Shown here piece after piece: positions 24,986 to 32,820 of a DNA stretch of 64,000 nt. The notes beneath the pieces are model-generated. The model was not told the DNA's origin. It worked only from the letters and a program-made list of their open reading frames with translations, and did no database searches. Source of the stretch: Streptomyces sp. R33 (GTDB lineage Bacteria > Actinomycetota > Actinomycetes > Streptomycetales > Streptomycetaceae); contig NZ_CP165727.1 in NCBI RefSeq assembly GCF_041200175.1, positions 6,203,501-6,267,500 on the forward strand, in the 5' to 3' direction. The translations under genes were made by a program, and so were the position numbers. Positions within the stretch are counted from its first letter, which is position 1; every line of letters starts with the position of its first letter.

Positions 24986-26038
24986 TCAGGCCGTCCCCGG
25001 GCGGGGGTCGGCGGGCGACGTGGCGATGCGGGGGAGGGCGTACGGGTGGTGGGCCACCAGCCAGGCGATGACGCGTTCGCGGACATGGCAGCGGACCGTC
25101 CAGATGTCGGTGGCGTCCTTCGCGGTGACCACCGCCCGGACCTGGATCGTGTGCGGGGTCGTGTCCGTCACCGCCAGGCTGCCGGTGCGGCCGTCCCATT
25201 CCGGGATCTCCTCCAGGATCCGCTGGAGCTGCTCGCGCATCAGGTCCAGCGGGGCGCTGTGGTCGAGGTGCCAGAACACCGTTCCGGTCATCTGCGCGCC
25301 GCCGCGCGACCAGTTTTCGTACGGCTTGCCTGTGAAATACGACACAGGCATGGTGATCCGGCGCTCGTCCCAGGTGCGCACCACCAGGAAGGTCAGGGTG
25401 ATCTCCTCGACCGTGCCCCACTCCTCGTCGACGACCACCGTGTCGCCGATCCGCACCGTGTCGCCGAAGGCGATCTGCAGTCCGGCGAACAGGTTCCCCA
25501 GTGAGGACTGGGCGGCGATGCCCGCCACGATGCCGAGGACGCCGGCCGAGGCCAGCACCGAGGCGCCGACGGCCCGCATCGGCGGGAACGTGAGCAGCAT
25601 CGCCGCCACCGCGACCACCACGACCACCGCCGTGACCGCCCGGTGGATCAGCGTCACCTGGGTGCGGACCCGGCGCACCCGTGCGTCGTCCGGGTTCCGG
25701 TCCGCGTAGCGGGCGTACGAGGAGTCCACGACGGCGGTCGCGATGCGCACCAGCAGCCAGGCCGCAGAGGCGATCAGCACGAGGGTCAGCGCGCGGCCCA
25801 CGGCGAACACGTATTCCGCGGCGATCCCGGCCCGGCGGTGGGAGCCGTACAGCAGCGTCGTGCACAGGACGACTTGGAACGGCAGGCGGCACCGGCGCAG
25901 CAGCCCCCACAGCGGGGTCTCGCTGTGCCGGGCGTCGGCGCGGCGCAGCAGCAGGTCCAGCAGCCACCCGGCGAGCAGGGTGACGACCAGTGAGCCGCCG
26001 AGGACCGCGATCGGGCGCAGAACGGTGTCCGTGTCCAT
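24986..26038 (-). CDS. MscS-family mechanosensitive ion channel
   Basis: The 350-aa membrane protein has about four to five helices. The last is the MscS pore helix, rich in Gly and Ala: ASVLASAGVLGIVAGIAAQ then SSLGNLFAGLQIAFGD. The cytoplasmic beta domain follows (VRIGDTVVVDEEWGTVEEI and PVSYFTGKPYENWSR). Members open under membrane tension to release solutes, though the smaller YnaI-like variants have narrower conductance. ATG 26038 is assigned at the first hydrophobic helix. It is divergent from the hydrolase gene across 66 bp and convergent with the histidine kinase gene. Confidence 0.9.
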   Translation of the reverse strand: MDTDTVLRPIAVLGGSLVVTLLAGWLLDLLLRRADARHSETPLWGLLRRCRLPFQVVLCTTLLYGSHRRAGIAAEYVFAVGRALTLVLIASAAWLLVRIATAVVDSSYARYADRNPDDARVRRVRTQVTLIHRAVTAVVVVVAVAAMLLTFPPMRAVGASVLASAGVLGIVAGIAAQSSLGNLFAGLQIAFGDTVRIGDTVVVDEEWGTVEEITLTFLVVRTWDERRITMPVSYFTGKPYENWSRGGAQMTGTVFWHLDHSAPLDLMREQLQRILEEIPEWDGRTGSLAVTDTTPHTIQVRAVVTAKDATDIWTVRCHVRERVIAWLVAHHPYALPRIATSPADPRPGTA

Positions 26039-26104
26039 GGACTTCAACGTAACCGGAACGCGGGCTCGGCCCCCTCCCATCCGACGAATGGCACGATGGG
26101 GTGC

Positions 26105-26674
26105 ATGAACATCATGCTTTTCCACTCGACGTACGGGCTGCGGCCCGCGGTGCACGCGGCGGCCGACCGGCTGCGGGCGGCCGGGCACCAGGTCCAGGTG
26201 CCGGATCTCTTCGAGGGGCGCACCTTCGAGACCGTCGAAGAGGGCATGGCACACCGGGACGAGATCGGCCGCGACGAGCTGCTCAAGCGCGCGGTGCTGG
26301 CCTCCGCCCCCTACTCCGACCAGGGCCTCGTCTACGCCGGCTTCTCCTTCGGCGGTTCCGTCGCCCAGCACTTGGCGCTGGCCGACGAGAAGGCCCGCGG
26401 GCTGCTGCTCCTGCACGGGACGGCGGACCTGGAGGAGGACACCGCGGTCGACGAACTGCCGGTGCAGCTGCACATCGCGGATCCGGACCCGTTCGAGACG
26501 CACGACTGGCTGACCGCCTGGTACCTGCGGATGCAGCGCGCGGGTGCGGACGTGGAGGTGCACCGCTACCCGGGCGCCGGGCACCTGTTCACGGACCCGG
26601 GGCTCGACGACTACGACGCGCAGGCCGCGGAGCAGACCTGGCGGGTCGCGCTCGCCTTCCTCGACAGCCTGTAG
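26105..26674 (+). CDS. Dienelactone hydrolase family protein
   Basis: The 189-aa alpha/beta-hydrolase has the nucleophile elbow GFSFGG with Ser81 and the catalytic His160 in GAGHLF. Dienelactone hydrolases usually carry Cys at the nucleophile position, so a serine suggests an esterase-like activity of unknown substrate. Two starts are possible. ATG 26105 is preferred because CACGAT lies 7 nt upstream, the spacing for a leaderless transcript. ATG 26096 would add three residues. A strong bidirectional hairpin follows. No pathway genes for aromatic catabolism are near, so involvement in that pathway is unlikely. Confidence 0.85.
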   Translation: MNIMLFHSTYGLRPAVHAAADRLRAAGHQVQVPDLFEGRTFETVEEGMAHRDEIGRDELLKRAVLASAPYSDQGLVYAGFSFGGSVAQHLALADEKARGLLLLHGTADLEEDTAVDELPVQLHIADPDPFETHDWLTAWYLRMQRAGADVEVHRYPGAGHLFTDPGLDDYDAQAAEQTWRVALAFLDSL

Positions 26675-26687
26675 CAGAGCCAAAGGT

Positions 26688-26722
26688 GAGGGGCAGGGCA
26701 CGAACCGCGTGCCCTGCCCCTC
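26688..26722. terminator. Bidirectional terminator
   Basis: A perfect 15-bp stem (26688-26702 with 26708-26722) with a 5-nt loop sits between the convergent hydrolase and protease genes, 14 bp and 18 bp from their stops. Confidence 0.85.
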
Positions 26723-26739
26723 GACGCTTCACGCAGTGA

Positions 26740-27726
26740 CTAGGCGCGGTACGCGCTCCACATGCTCTTCATGCGGGAAACCTGACCCGCCGTGAACTGG
26801 TACATGCAGGAGTCGTACGTGTAGTCCATGAAGTTGTGGATCGGGTCGACGCCCGTCTTGTTGGTGCAGCTGTCGCGGCCGGTCGGGCACTCGAACGCCG
26901 CGCTCTTCTCGGCCGGGGTGTCGGACACGGAGTCGCCGCTGCCCGAGCAGCCGCCCTGGAAGGTGTGGTAGAGGCCCATCCAGTGGCCGACCTCGTGGGT
27001 GCCGGTGTCGCCCTCGTTGTAGTTGGCGGCGGAGCCGCCCGGCAGCGAGGTGTTGAGCAGGACGACGCCGTCCATCTTGGGCTGGGAGGCGTAGGAGCTC
27101 GGGAAGGTCGCCCAGCCGAGCAGCCCGCCGCCGAGGTTGGCGGTGTAGATGTTCAGCGCGTTCGCGCCGCCCTTGCGCAGGGTGTTCTTCATGTCCTTCT
27201 CGGCCTGGGTGCCGTCGGACACGTTGTACCAGGAGGCGTTGTCGGTGTAGTCGGTGCCGGCCAGGGAGAACTGGTAGCCGGAGTCGACGTTGCCGGTGCC
27301 CTGGCCGCTGTAGGCGGCGTTGAGGACAGCGATCTGGTTGTTGATGTCCGTGGCGGTCAGCTTGCCGGCGGTGCCGGAGGTGATGACGTGGACGTACACC
27401 GGGATGGTCGTCGCGGCGGTGACCTCGGCGGCGCGCATCATGCGCTGCGGGCCCAGCTCGGCGCTCTTCTTCGCCAGGTCGGCGTCCATGGCCTTGACCT
27501 GGGCGTCCGTCACCTCGTTGGGGTCGGCCGCGTGCTGGTCCTTGGGGCGGGCGACGCGGGCGTTGGCGGCGGTGCCGGCGTCGGCACAGGCCTCGGCGCC
27601 GGTCTGGGGGGCCGCGGCCACGGTCGTGGGGGCCGTGAGCGGGGCGAACGCCAGGGTTCCGGCCAGAACGGCCGTGCCCATGAGGCGGCGTCGGAGCATG
27701 GGGGATATGCGGGCGGAGGCGCGCAC
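26740..27726 (-). CDS. Secreted zinc metalloprotease of the metzincin (M43-like) type
   Basis: The 328-aa product has an N-terminal Sec-type signal (basic residues MLRRRL, then hydrophobic GTAVLAGTLAFAPLTA, ending near AAA). A propeptide-like region of about 90 residues and a catalytic domain follow. The zinc site HEVGHWMGLYH is at residues 244-254, and the Met-turn is in NFMDYTYDSCM near residue 300, as in pappalysin/cytophagalysin-type M43 peptidases. Several cysteines in the catalytic domain suggest disulfides. GTG 27726 has GAGGAG at good spacing and is preferred to earlier in-frame starts. The function would be extracellular protein degradation. Confidence 0.88.
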   Translation of the reverse strand: MRASARISPMLRRRLMGTAVLAGTLAFAPLTAPTTVAAAPQTGAEACADAGTAANARVARPKDQHAADPNEVTDAQVKAMDADLAKKSAELGPQRMMRAAEVTAATTIPVYVHVITSGTAGKLTATDINNQIAVLNAAYSGQGTGNVDSGYQFSLAGTDYTDNASWYNVSDGTQAEKDMKNTLRKGGANALNIYTANLGGGLLGWATFPSSYASQPKMDGVVLLNTSLPGGSAANYNEGDTGTHEVGHWMGLYHTFQGGCSGSGDSVSDTPAEKSAAFECPTGRDSCTNKTGVDPIHNFMDYTYDSCMYQFTAGQVSRMKSMWSAYRA

Positions 27727-27847
27727 GTTGACTCCTCGCGAAGCGTGGTGGGGGGTGAGGGATTTCCTCACGCTGGCGCGAAGCTTATGTGTCCATGTCA
27801 TGCACTAGGCAAGCCCTGGAAGTAAAAGATTTGTTGCTTCTGAGGCC

Positions 27848-27879
27848 GGAGGGGCCCCTGGTATGCACCAGGGGCCCCT
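27848..27879 (-). terminator. Terminator of the phoD-like gene
   Basis: A perfect 14-bp stem (27848-27861 with 27866-27879) with loop ATGC lies 38 bp beyond the phoD stop, in the gap before the protease gene. Confidence 0.8.
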
Positions 27880-27916
27880 CTGAACAGCAGAATTGACAGA
27901 CAGTCAGAAGATCGAA

Positions 27917-29581
27917 TCAGCTGACCGGCTGGTACGCCCGCTCCACCTTCTGCGTGCCGTTCGCCGTGCGGTACGAGCGGGCCCACGCGGCCGTCGCGGC
28001 CGGATTCCGCTTGTCGGACACCACGAAGTAGTCCATCTGTGAGCGCTCGGCCGTCACGTCCAGCACCCCGTAGCCGTGGGCGTCCATGTCCAGCCACTTC
28101 ACGTGCCAGTTGGCCGCCTTGACCGCCGCTTCCGCTACGAGCGACGCGGTGTCCGCCGGCACGTGCAGGAGGTCGTCGATGTTGTCGGAGGTCACCGACG
28201 TCACCACGAACTCGGTGGCCGCCGTACCCGACCCCGGGTACGTCGCCATGTTCATCGGGACCTCGTTCGCCCACGCCATGTGGATGTCGCCCGTGAGGAA
28301 GACCGTGTTCTTGATCTTCTGGTCCTTGAGATGGTTCAGCAGCTCCTTGCGGTCGTCCGTGTAGCCGTCCCACTGGTCCACGTTGACCGCGAGGCCGCCC
28401 TCGGGCAGGCCCAGCAGCTTCGTCAGCGGCGCCAGCAGGTGCGCGGGCAGCGAGCCGAAGGCGACCGGCGAGATCATCACCGAGGTCCCGACCAGCTTCC
28501 AGGTCGCGTTCGAGCTCGCGAGGCCGGACTTGAGCCAGTCCAGCTGGGCGCGCCCGGTGATGGTGCGCTCCGGGTCGTCGACCGAGCCGCTGCCTATCTT
28601 GACCTGCTGGGAGCGGAAGGTGCGCAGGTCCAGCAGGTGCAGGTCGGCGAGGTTGCCGAAGCGCAGCCGCCGGTAGACGGTGCCGGCGGTCGAGGTGCGT
28701 ACGGGCATCCACTCGAAGTACGCCTGCTTGGCGGCGGCCGCGCGGGCCGCCCACTCGCCCTCGGCGCCCGGGGTGTGGTTCTCCGCGCCGCCCGACCAGG
28801 CGTCGTTGGCGAACTCGTGGTCGTCCCAGATCGCGACGATCGCGTGCGCGGCGTGCAGGGCCTGGAGGTCGGCGTCGGTCTTGTACTTGCCGTGCCGGGT
28901 CCGGTAGTCGGCGAGGGTGAGGATCTCGTGCTTCGGCTCGTGCGCGCGTACGACGTACTTCGCCTCGGGGTAGGCCCCGTTCGCGTACTCGTAGATGTAG
29001 TCGCCGAGGTGCAGGATCGCGGTCAGGTCGGTACGGCCGGCCAGGTGGCGGTACGCCGAGAAGTAGCCGGCCTCCCAGTTGGCGCAGGAGACCACGCCGA
29101 AGCGGACCCCGGGCGTCGTCGCGTCGTGGCCCGGGGCGGTCAGGGTGCGCCCGACCGGGGAGACGGCGCCGCCGGCGGTGAACCGGTAGAAGTACGGGGT
29201 CTGCGGCCGCAGCCCGCGGACGTCCGCCTTGACCGTGTGGTCGCCGGCGGCGGTCGCCGTGACCGAACCGCTCACGACGATCCGCGAGAAGGCCTTGTCC
29301 TCGGCGACCTCCCAGGTCACCTGGGTGGCCGGGCCGGTGCCGGAGCCGGGCACGGCATCGGGGGTGGGGGTCACACGGGTCCACAGCAGGATCCCGTCGG
29401 GCAGCGGGTCGCCGGAGGCGACGCCGTGCAGGAAGGCGGGCCCGTTCGAGGCCGCCGACGCGGGGGAGATGCCCAGTGCGGCCGTCGCGAAGGGCGCGAG
29501 GGCGGCGGTGGCCGCAGCGGCCTTGACGACCGTACGGCGGCGCGGAGTTGCCGCAGTGGGGGAAGGGAGATGACTGGTCAC
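27917..29581 (-). CDS. phoD: Tat-exported PhoD-type alkaline phosphatase
   Basis: The 554-aa product starts with a twin-arginine signal (PRRRTVVKAAAATAALAPFA, residues 13-32) and an A-S-A cleavage region near 43. An N-terminal Fn3-like domain (about 50-150) and the PhoD phosphoesterase domain follow, with the metal-binding motifs VSCANWE, LHLGDYIYEYAN, WDDHEFANDAWSG and TGDIHMAW. PhoD enzymes are Ca/Fe-dependent phosphodiesterases/monoesterases secreted under phosphate limitation. GTG 29581 is directly upstream of the signal. No convincing PHO box was seen upstream, so regulation by PhoP is not shown. Confidence 0.93.
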   Translation of the reverse strand: MTSHLPSPTAATPRRRTVVKAAAATAALAPFATAALGISPASAASNGPAFLHGVASGDPLPDGILLWTRVTPTPDAVPGSGTGPATQVTWEVAEDKAFSRIVVSGSVTATAAGDHTVKADVRGLRPQTPYFYRFTAGGAVSPVGRTLTAPGHDATTPGVRFGVVSCANWEAGYFSAYRHLAGRTDLTAILHLGDYIYEYANGAYPEAKYVVRAHEPKHEILTLADYRTRHGKYKTDADLQALHAAHAIVAIWDDHEFANDAWSGGAENHTPGAEGEWAARAAAAKQAYFEWMPVRTSTAGTVYRRLRFGNLADLHLLDLRTFRSQQVKIGSGSVDDPERTITGRAQLDWLKSGLASSNATWKLVGTSVMISPVAFGSLPAHLLAPLTKLLGLPEGGLAVNVDQWDGYTDDRKELLNHLKDQKIKNTVFLTGDIHMAWANEVPMNMATYPGSGTAATEFVVTSVTSDNIDDLLHVPADTASLVAEAAVKAANWHVKWLDMDAHGYGVLDVTAERSQMDYFVVSDKRNPAATAAWARSYRTANGTQKVERAYQPVS

Positions 29582-29633
29582 GGGCGGTCATATTACTGAT
29601 GGGTATAACCGCCGGTACACCCCTTACAAAGCA

Positions 29634-29668
29634 ACAGGCAGGCGAACTCTGGGAGTTCGCCTGCCTGT
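29634..29668 (-). terminator. Terminator of the first DsbA-like gene
   Basis: A perfect 15-bp stem (29634-29648 with 29654-29668) with loop CTGGG, 18 bp beyond the DsbA-like stop and upstream of phoD. Confidence 0.82.
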
Positions 29669-29686
29669 CCGGCCCGGTATGTCCGA

Positions 29687-30484
29687 TCAGCCCGCGATGG
29701 CCTTGTCGACCGAAGCCGTGAAGTCCTCGGGCGTCATCTTCTGGATCTCGATCTTCTTGCCGTCCATCTTCAGCGAGGGCGTGCCCGTGACCCCGCTCTT
29801 GTCGAAGGTCTTCGACATCTCGAGCGCCCAGCGGTTGTACGTGCCGTCCTCGACGGCCTTCTTGAACTCGGCGTTGCCCTTGAGGGCCGGCACCTGGTCC
29901 GCGATCTTCAGCAGGTAGTCGTCCTTGCTGAACTTGTCGTCCTTCTCCTCGGGGTGGTTCTCCTTGGAGTACAGCGCCGACTTGTAGTCCAGGAACGCCT
30001 CGGGGCTGACGTTGAGGGCAGCGCCCAGCGCGCTCAGGGCGTTCTTCGAGCCGCTGCCGCTGAAGGCCTTGTCCAGGAAGGTGGCGCCGACGTACTGGAT
30101 CTTGTACTTGCCGGCGTCGAGGTCCTTCTTGATCTGCGGGCCGACTCCCTGCTCGAACGTCGAGCAGATCGGGCAGCGCGCGTCCTCGTAGAGCTCGAGG
30201 GTCTTCTTGGCGTCGGCCTTGCCTATGACGACGGTGGTGCCGTTGTCGCCCGTGGTGTTCTTCGGGGCGACCAGCGTGGCGTCGGCGGCCTTGTCCCACT
30301 CGCCCGGCTGGTTGGCCTGCACGACCGCGTAGCCGATACCGCCGGCCAGCGCGAGGACGGCGACGACGGCGCCGGCCACCAGCACCTGGCGGCGCACCTT
30401 GTCCTTCTTGGCCTGCTTCTCGCGCTCGGCACGCAGCCGCTCGCGGGCCGCCGCCTTGTTCGCCTGGCTGTTGCGTGAACTCAT
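29687..30484 (-). CDS. Membrane-anchored DsbA-like thioredoxin-fold protein (CPIC)
   Basis: The 265-aa product has a basic cytoplasmic segment of about 32 residues, one transmembrane helix (about 33-56) and an extracytoplasmic DsbA/DSBA-like thioredoxin domain with the redox motif CPIC at residues 104-107 (ARCPICSTFEQG) and the cis-proline loop GVTGTPSL. No other cysteine is present in the whole protein. ATG 30484 follows GGAGAT, and an in-frame ATG eight codons upstream lacks such a site. A related protein with the same layout is at 57403-58368. Likely role: thiol oxidation or reduction of exported proteins. The membrane-protein gene 57 bp upstream may be its partner. Confidence 0.88.
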   Translation of the reverse strand: MSSRNSQANKAAARERLRAEREKQAKKDKVRRQVLVAGAVVAVLALAGGIGYAVVQANQPGEWDKAADATLVAPKNTTGDNGTTVVIGKADAKKTLELYEDARCPICSTFEQGVGPQIKKDLDAGKYKIQYVGATFLDKAFSGSGSKNALSALGAALNVSPEAFLDYKSALYSKENHPEEKDDKFSKDDYLLKIADQVPALKGNAEFKKAVEDGTYNRWALEMSKTFDKSGVTGTPSLKMDGKKIEIQKMTPEDFTASVDKAIAG

Positions 30485-30541
30485 GGTGATCTCCGTGGGA
30501 TGTGACACAAGGAAAGGGGGGACTGCCGTACGCGGGGTGGG

Positions 30542-31231
30542 TCAGGCGCAGACGAGCGCGCCGCGTACGGGAGGTCCCCGGCGTCCCACGGAATGGGCGG
30601 GGAAGCGGGTACGGGCCCCCGCGCCCCGAAGGGCCGGGCGCAGCACCCGCCGCACCGGGCCGGCGGCGGCTGCCGCCCCGGCAGCCGCCAACAGCAGCGG
30701 CCGGAACGCGAAGGCGGCCACCGCACGCAGCAGCTGGCCCAGGGCGCGCTCCCCGTACCGCAGCCAGGCGGCGGCGAACAGCCCGACCGACACGTGCGCG
30801 CCGAGCAGCAGCCACGGGGTCCAGGGTCCGGGCGAGGCCAGCAGGGCCACCGCGTCGGGGACGGCTCCGGGCACCTCGGCCAGCGGCCCGCCCAGCGGCG
30901 GCCCGCCGCACAGCTCGTCCAGCCCCAGTGCCCGCAGCGGCCCGGCGACGGGCCCGCCGGCCGGGCCGTAGCAGACGTGCTGCCCGGCGGTGAAGACCGT
31001 GTCGGCGGCCAGCTCCAGCGGAACCAGCAGCCCGGCGATGGGGCCGAAGCCCCGCTCGCGGCCCGCCAGCGCGTACGTGAGCAGGAACACGCCCGTGAAG
31101 GCCCCGGCCACCAGGGCGGGCGGCAGCGGGACGCGGGACATGAGGACGTGCGAGCCGGCCGAGAGCAGCACGACGAGTGCGCTGAACAGCGCGGCCCGCA
31201 GCCCCCGGAGTCCTGCCCTCGATATGTCCAT
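30542..31231 (-). CDS. Integral membrane protein of unknown function
   Basis: I do not recognise this family with confidence. The 229-aa product has about five hydrophobic stretches (about residues 10-32, 36-55, 60-78, 135-157 and 163-190). The loop between the third and fourth holds two cysteines (QHVCYG and DELCGG), and the C-terminus is basic. It starts at ATG 31231 and lies 57 bp upstream of the DsbA-like gene on the same strand, so the pair is probably one transcription unit. Paired cysteines in a loop beside a thioredoxin-fold partner would suit a redox or metal-handling role, but that is inference. Confidence 0.7.
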   Translation of the reverse strand: MDISRAGLRGLRAALFSALVVLLSAGSHVLMSRVPLPPALVAGAFTGVFLLTYALAGRERGFGPIAGLLVPLELAADTVFTAGQHVCYGPAGGPVAGPLRALGLDELCGGPPLGGPLAEVPGAVPDAVALLASPGPWTPWLLLGAHVSVGLFAAAWLRYGERALGQLLRAVAAFAFRPLLLAAAGAAAAAGPVRRVLRPALRGAGARTRFPAHSVGRRGPPVRGALVCA

Positions 31232-31324
31232 CGCCGCGAGTCTGCCACGAGTACCTGTGAATACGGGTCCCCGGTCCCGTACGGCCCGGGCCCGCGGCCG
31301 AAAGTGCGCGATGCAGGAAGCTGC

Positions 31325-32650
31325 TCAGTGCATGATGCGGCCGTTGCGGAACAGGTCCACGAAGATCTGGTGATCGGCGCGGGCCCGGGCGCCGTACACG
31401 TGCGCGAAGTCGACCAGCAGCTCCGCGAAGCCCTCCTCGTCCGCGGCGATCGCCGCGTCGATGGCCCGCTCGGTGGAGAACGGGACCAGCGAGTGCCCGC
31501 TCTCGGCCTCGTCGGCCGAGGCGTGCATGGTCGCCGTCGCCCGGCCCAGGTCCGCGACCACGGCCGCGATCTCCTCCGGGTCGTCCAGGTCCGACCAGTC
31601 CAGGTCCACCGCGTACGGGGAGACCTCGGCCACCAGCTGCCCGGAGCCGTCCAGCTCGGTCCAGCCCAGCCAGGGGTCGGCGTGCGCCTGGAGGGCGCGC
31701 TGGGAGATCACCGTGCGGTGTCCCTCGTGCCGGAAGTAGTCCCGTACCGCCCGGTCGGTGATGTGCCGGGACACCGCGGGGGTCTGCGCCTGCTTGAGGT
31801 AGATCACGACGTCGTTCTCCAGGGCGTCGCTGTGCCCCTCCAGCAGGATGTTGTACGAGGGCAGGCCGGCCGAGCCGATCCCGACGCCCCGGCGGCCCAC
31901 CACGTCCTTGACCCGGTAGGAGTCCGGCCGGACCAGGGACTCGTCGGGCAGGGTCTCCAGGTACCCGTCGAAGGCGGCCAGCACCTTGTACCGGGTGGCC
32001 GCGTCCAGCTCGATCGAGCCCCCGCCGGAGGTGAAGCGGCGCTCGGAGTCGCGGATCTCGGTCATCGAGTCCAGCAGGGAGAAGCGGGTGCGTGAGCGGG
32101 CCGAGCGCAGGGCCGCCAGCAGCGGGCCCTCGGCGGTGTCCAGGGTGAAGGAGGGCACCTCCTCGTGCTTCGCGCCCGTCGCGAGGCGGTGGATCCGCTC
32201 CCTGTAGGCGCCCGCGTAGGTCCGCACCAGTTCGGTGATCTGCTCGTCGCTGAGCGCCTTGGTGTAGCCGATCAGGGCGACGGAGGCCGCGAACCGCTTG
32301 AGGTCCCAGGTGAACGGGCCGACGTACGCCTCGTCGAAGTCGTTGACGTTGAAGATCAGCCGGCCGTTGGCATCCATGTACGTGCCGAAGTTCTCGGCGT
32401 GCAGATCGCCGTGGATCCAGACCCGGCCGGTCCGCTCGTCCAGGTAGGGGCCGCCGTGCCGGTCCCGCTCCAGGTCCGCGTAGAAGAGGCAGGCCGTGCC
32501 CCGGTAGAAGGCGAACGCCGAGGCGGCCATCTTGCGGAATTTGACCTGGAAGGCGGCGGGGTCGGCAGCCAGGAGCTCACCGAAAGCGGTGTCGAACACA
32601 TCGAGTATCTGCTCGGCGCGCTGCTCGTTCGTCGTCTCGGGAACCGCCAT
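31325..32650 (-). CDS. DUF2252 family protein, kinase-like fold
   Basis: The 441-aa protein belongs to the DUF2252 family. It has HGDLHAENFGTYMD and NVNDFDEAYVGPF, which match the Brenner-type catalytic motif and metal-binding aspartate of aminoglycoside-phosphotransferase-like kinases, and TWDLKRFAAS after them. The substrate is unknown. ATG 32650 follows AGGAGG, and the upstream open frame lacks homology. It is divergent from dnaE across 170 bp. It ends about 90 bp from the membrane-protein gene on the same strand. Confidence 0.85.
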   Translation of the reverse strand: MAVPETTNEQRAEQILDVFDTAFGELLAADPAAFQVKFRKMAASAFAFYRGTACLFYADLERDRHGGPYLDERTGRVWIHGDLHAENFGTYMDANGRLIFNVNDFDEAYVGPFTWDLKRFAASVALIGYTKALSDEQITELVRTYAGAYRERIHRLATGAKHEEVPSFTLDTAEGPLLAALRSARSRTRFSLLDSMTEIRDSERRFTSGGGSIELDAATRYKVLAAFDGYLETLPDESLVRPDSYRVKDVVGRRGVGIGSAGLPSYNILLEGHSDALENDVVIYLKQAQTPAVSRHITDRAVRDYFRHEGHRTVISQRALQAHADPWLGWTELDGSGQLVAEVSPYAVDLDWSDLDDPEEIAAVVADLGRATATMHASADEAESGHSLVPFSTERAIDAAIAADEEGFAELLVDFAHVYGARARADHQIFVDLFRNGRIMH

Positions 32651-32820
32651 GGCGGATGCCTCCTGGTGCACGGGGTGGTACAGGTTCTGACCGACTGGAC
32701 GTCGGGTTGGTCGTCCTGGTTCTGCAACGCCCGACCGTACCCCGCAGTGCCGGTGATCTGTCACTCCTGGGACGTAGGATTCATAGCTGCCGCCGCCCCC
32801 ACTGTCAGGAGCCTCCCGCC

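Noticed and set aside
29582..29633. A possible PHO box upstream of phoD
   Set aside because: The two imperfect repeats on the minus strand match the GTTCACC consensus poorly (about 4-5 of 7 each), so PhoP control is not supported by sequence.
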